A DNA stretch of 64,000 nt, taken from NCBI GenBank assembly GCA_963696325.1, contig CAVOJV010000034.1, forward strand, positions 16,306 to 80,305, written 5' to 3'. A model generated the notes under the pieces. It ran no database searches, was not told the DNA's origin, and saw nothing but the letters and a program-made list of their open reading frames with translations. The translations under genes and the position numbers were made by a program. The DNA comes from CAVOJV01 sp963696325 (GTDB lineage: Bacteria > Pseudomonadota > Gammaproteobacteria > Competibacterales > Competibacteraceae). Positions 62,354-64,000 of the stretch are shown one piece after another; positions within the stretch are counted from its first letter, which is position 1, and each line of letters opens with the position of its first letter.

Positions 62354-62728
62354 TTAATGTTTAGTCAATGATCGGCGTTCCACGGCTTCGAGGGCATTGA
62401 ATAGATCCTGCATGGCATCTCGCTCCGCGCTCGTGCTTTCCCCATGAGCTTCGATACGTTCCACGGCGATACGCAGTACCGCTAGCGCATTGTAGGCGGA
62501 ATTAATCAATTCCTTATCGGTGTCGCGCATACGTGGTATGCCGCGTCCTTCCAGAAAAGTCGCTTCATCGATGGCCCGGATGATGTCCGCGCTATCCTTG
62601 ACATGTTGAATTCTCGGGGTCTTGTCTGGATGACGTCTTAGAGCTTCCGCTTTGGCTTGCTCGGCTTGCTCTAGTGTTTCGCACTCTTCCCATAAGTGAG
62701 GTCCTATAATCACGATATAGTAGCCCAT
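62354..62728 (-). CDS. Hypothetical protein
   Basis: This 124-aa protein starts MGYYIVIIGPHLWEECETLE. It is mainly helical and charged, with an AEQAKAEALRRHPDKTPRIQ segment. I recognise no domain. It lies about 120 bp before dksA on the same strand and has no signal peptide or membrane helix. Confidence 0.65.
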   Translation of the reverse strand: MGYYIVIIGPHLWEECETLEQAEQAKAEALRRHPDKTPRIQHVKDSADIIRAIDEATFLEGRGIPRMRDTDKELINSAYNALAVLRIAVERIEAHGESTSAERDAMQDLFNALEAVERRSLTKH

Positions 62729-62933
62729 ACTGAGTCCTGCGTGGGGTGGGGATAATGGGTAGTATCCAAGGGATAGCCCTACTCGCGTCTGGCGATGCCA
62801 TTATGATTTAACGGTTTGACCTGATTTTTGCAAGTTTTCCGGACGTGGGGTCGCCTTACTGCACATCCGGGGACTCTGGTTTACAATGAAGTAGCCAACG
62901 TCCATAGCCCTGTTTGGTGTAGAGAGAAAACAC

Positions 62934-63788
62934 ATGTCAGAAACACGCTTCAGCGGAACCGATACTTACGTTGCCACCGACGATCTGATGATGGCGGTCA
63001 ACGCCGCCATCACATTGGGCCGGCCTCTTCTGGTGAAGGGTGAGCCGGGTACCGGCAAGACGAGACTGGCAGAGGAAGTGTCCCGCTCTCTAGATCGTCC
63101 TCTCCTCCAATGGCATATCAAGTCCACCACCAAGGCTCAACAGGGTCTCTATGAGTACGATGCGGTGTCCAGGCTGCGGGATTCTCAACTGGGCGATGAG
63201 CGCGTTCACAACATCGCCAATTATATCGTCAAGGGCAAGCTCTGGGAGGCCTTCGATGCCAATGTCCAGTCGGTGTTGCTGATCGACGAGATAGACAAGG
63301 CGGACATCGAGTTTCCCAATGATCTGCTCCTGGAACTCGATCGTATGGAATTTTACGTATACGAGACCAAACAACTCATAAAAGCCAGGCAGCGGCCCAT
63401 CATCATCATCACCAGCAACAACGAGAAAGAGCTGCCGGATGCCTTCCTGCGCCGGTGCTTTTTTCATTACATCCGCTTTCCGGACCGGGACACCATGGAG
63501 AATATCGTCCGGGTGCATTACCCCGATCTGAAGAAAAGACTGTTGAGCGAGGCTTTGGAAGCTTTTTTCGAGGTGCGGGAAGTACCGGGGCTTAAAAAGC
63601 GGCCATCCACCTCGGAGCTACTGGATTGGATCAAGCTGCTGGTAGCCGAAGATATTCCCCCGGAAGCGCTGCGCAGCACCGACCAGCATAAAATCATTCC
63701 ACCCATGTATGGCGCGCTCCTCAAGAATGAGCAGGACGTACATCTCTTCGAGCGGCTATTATTCATGAACCGGCGCAAGAAGGTTTGA
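62934..63788 (+). CDS. MoxR-family AAA+ ATPase
   Basis: This 284-aa ATPase has Walker A GEPGTGKT (36-43) and Walker B SVLLIDEIDKAD (D117, E118), then sensor 1 IIITSNNEKELP and the arginine-finger segment PDAFLRRCFFHYIRF. MoxR ATPases act as chaperones that load metals or activate partners with VWA domains. The stop overlaps nothing, but the next gene starts one base after it, so the two are one operon. Confidence 0.94.
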   Translation: MSETRFSGTDTYVATDDLMMAVNAAITLGRPLLVKGEPGTGKTRLAEEVSRSLDRPLLQWHIKSTTKAQQGLYEYDAVSRLRDSQLGDERVHNIANYIVKGKLWEAFDANVQSVLLIDEIDKADIEFPNDLLLELDRMEFYVYETKQLIKARQRPIIIITSNNEKELPDAFLRRCFFHYIRFPDRDTMENIVRVHYPDLKKRLLSEALEAFFEVREVPGLKKRPSTSELLDWIKLLVAEDIPPEALRSTDQHKIIPPMYGALLKNEQDVHLFERLLFMNRRKKV

Positions 63789-63789
63789 G

Positions 63790-64000
63790 ATGCTGATCGA
63801 TTTCTTCTACAAACTGCGGGAAGCCAAGATTCCGGTTTCGCTTACCGAGTTCCTGACCCTGCTTGGGGCGCTGGACCGCCGTGTGGCTGGCTTCGGCGTG
63901 GATGCTTTCTATTACCTGTCACGTACCGCGCTGGTCAAGGACGAACGTCACTATGATCGCTTTGATCGGGTATTCGGCGCCCATTTCCAGGGACTTGAGA
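63790..64000 (+). CDS. VWA/CoxE-family protein, N-terminal part (runs off the window)
   Basis: Seventy codons are visible: MLIDFFYKLREAKIPVSLTE at the start and AFYYLSRTALVKDERHYDRF, the usual N-terminal region of CoxE-like proteins. These pair with MoxR ATPases. The VWA domain should lie beyond the window. Confidence 0.88.
   Translation, partial: MLIDFFYKLREAKIPVSLTEFLTLLGALDRRVAGFGVDAFYYLSRTALVKDERHYDRFDRVFGAHFQGLE

Overview
This window looks like chromosome from a gammaproteobacterium. The gene orders atpGDC-glmU, rpsU-yqeY-dnaG-rpoD-tRNA, hisBHAFIE-tatABC, pcnB-folK-panB-panC and dksA-gluQ are typical of that class, as are the protein sequences. I cannot name a genus. The backbone is GC-rich. 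Several AT-richer patches and many insertion sequences (IS) and broken genes point to a genome with heavy transposon traffic.

Region by region: 1-9.0 kb holds the end of the F1-ATPase operon, glmU, a sirtuin, a glycosyltransferase, a transglutaminase, folK/folB, plsY and tsaD. 9.0-13.7 kb is the macromolecular-synthesis cluster, ending in a CAU tRNA that is probably tRNA-Ile2. 13.7-14.3 kb is a decayed IS1380-like transposase. 14.4-20.0 kb, read leftward, is a his-tat operon. radC, an O-acyltransferase and mnmG follow. 24.7-30.6 kb is a signalling cluster: a small DUF6489-type protein, a lone receiver, a membrane PAS/pseudokinase-exonuclease fusion, a small membrane protein and an SLC5-STAC histidine kinase. 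30.6-34.8 kb is a leftward surface-glycan cluster whose GtrA-glycosyltransferase gene is frameshifted.

From 34.9 to 49.8 kb the window is an accessory, decaying region. It carries truncated gltS, regA-type and gspE/pilB-type genes. It also holds a three-deep nest of mobile elements: an IS4-family element inside an IS21-family element inside an IS91-type transposase gene, with target duplications readable at both inner levels. Further on are an intact ammonium transporter, an AT-rich pair of foreign-looking genes (GT2 and FkbM), an IS66 derivative with an internal deletion, a probable group II intron fragment and phage-like small genes ending near a tRNA-Glu.

49.9-64 kb returns to backbone: pcnB, folK, panB and panC, an msrQ with no msrP beside it, a double CDGSH protein, an AT-rich 680-bp non-coding stretch with a duplicated motif and a leftward terminator, a secreted CAP-domain protein, an intact IS3-family element, acs with its terminator, gluQ, dksA and the start of a MoxR/CoxE pair.

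How the parts may work together: the SLC5-STAC kinase resembles CrbS-type sensors known to control acetate assimilation, and acs is present 28 kb away, so an acetate-sensing role for the 25-30.6 kb cluster is a testable inference. The best candidate for something undescribed is the fusion in that cluster. It keeps a complete DEDDh exonuclease but has Glu where a kinase would carry its phosphorylated His.
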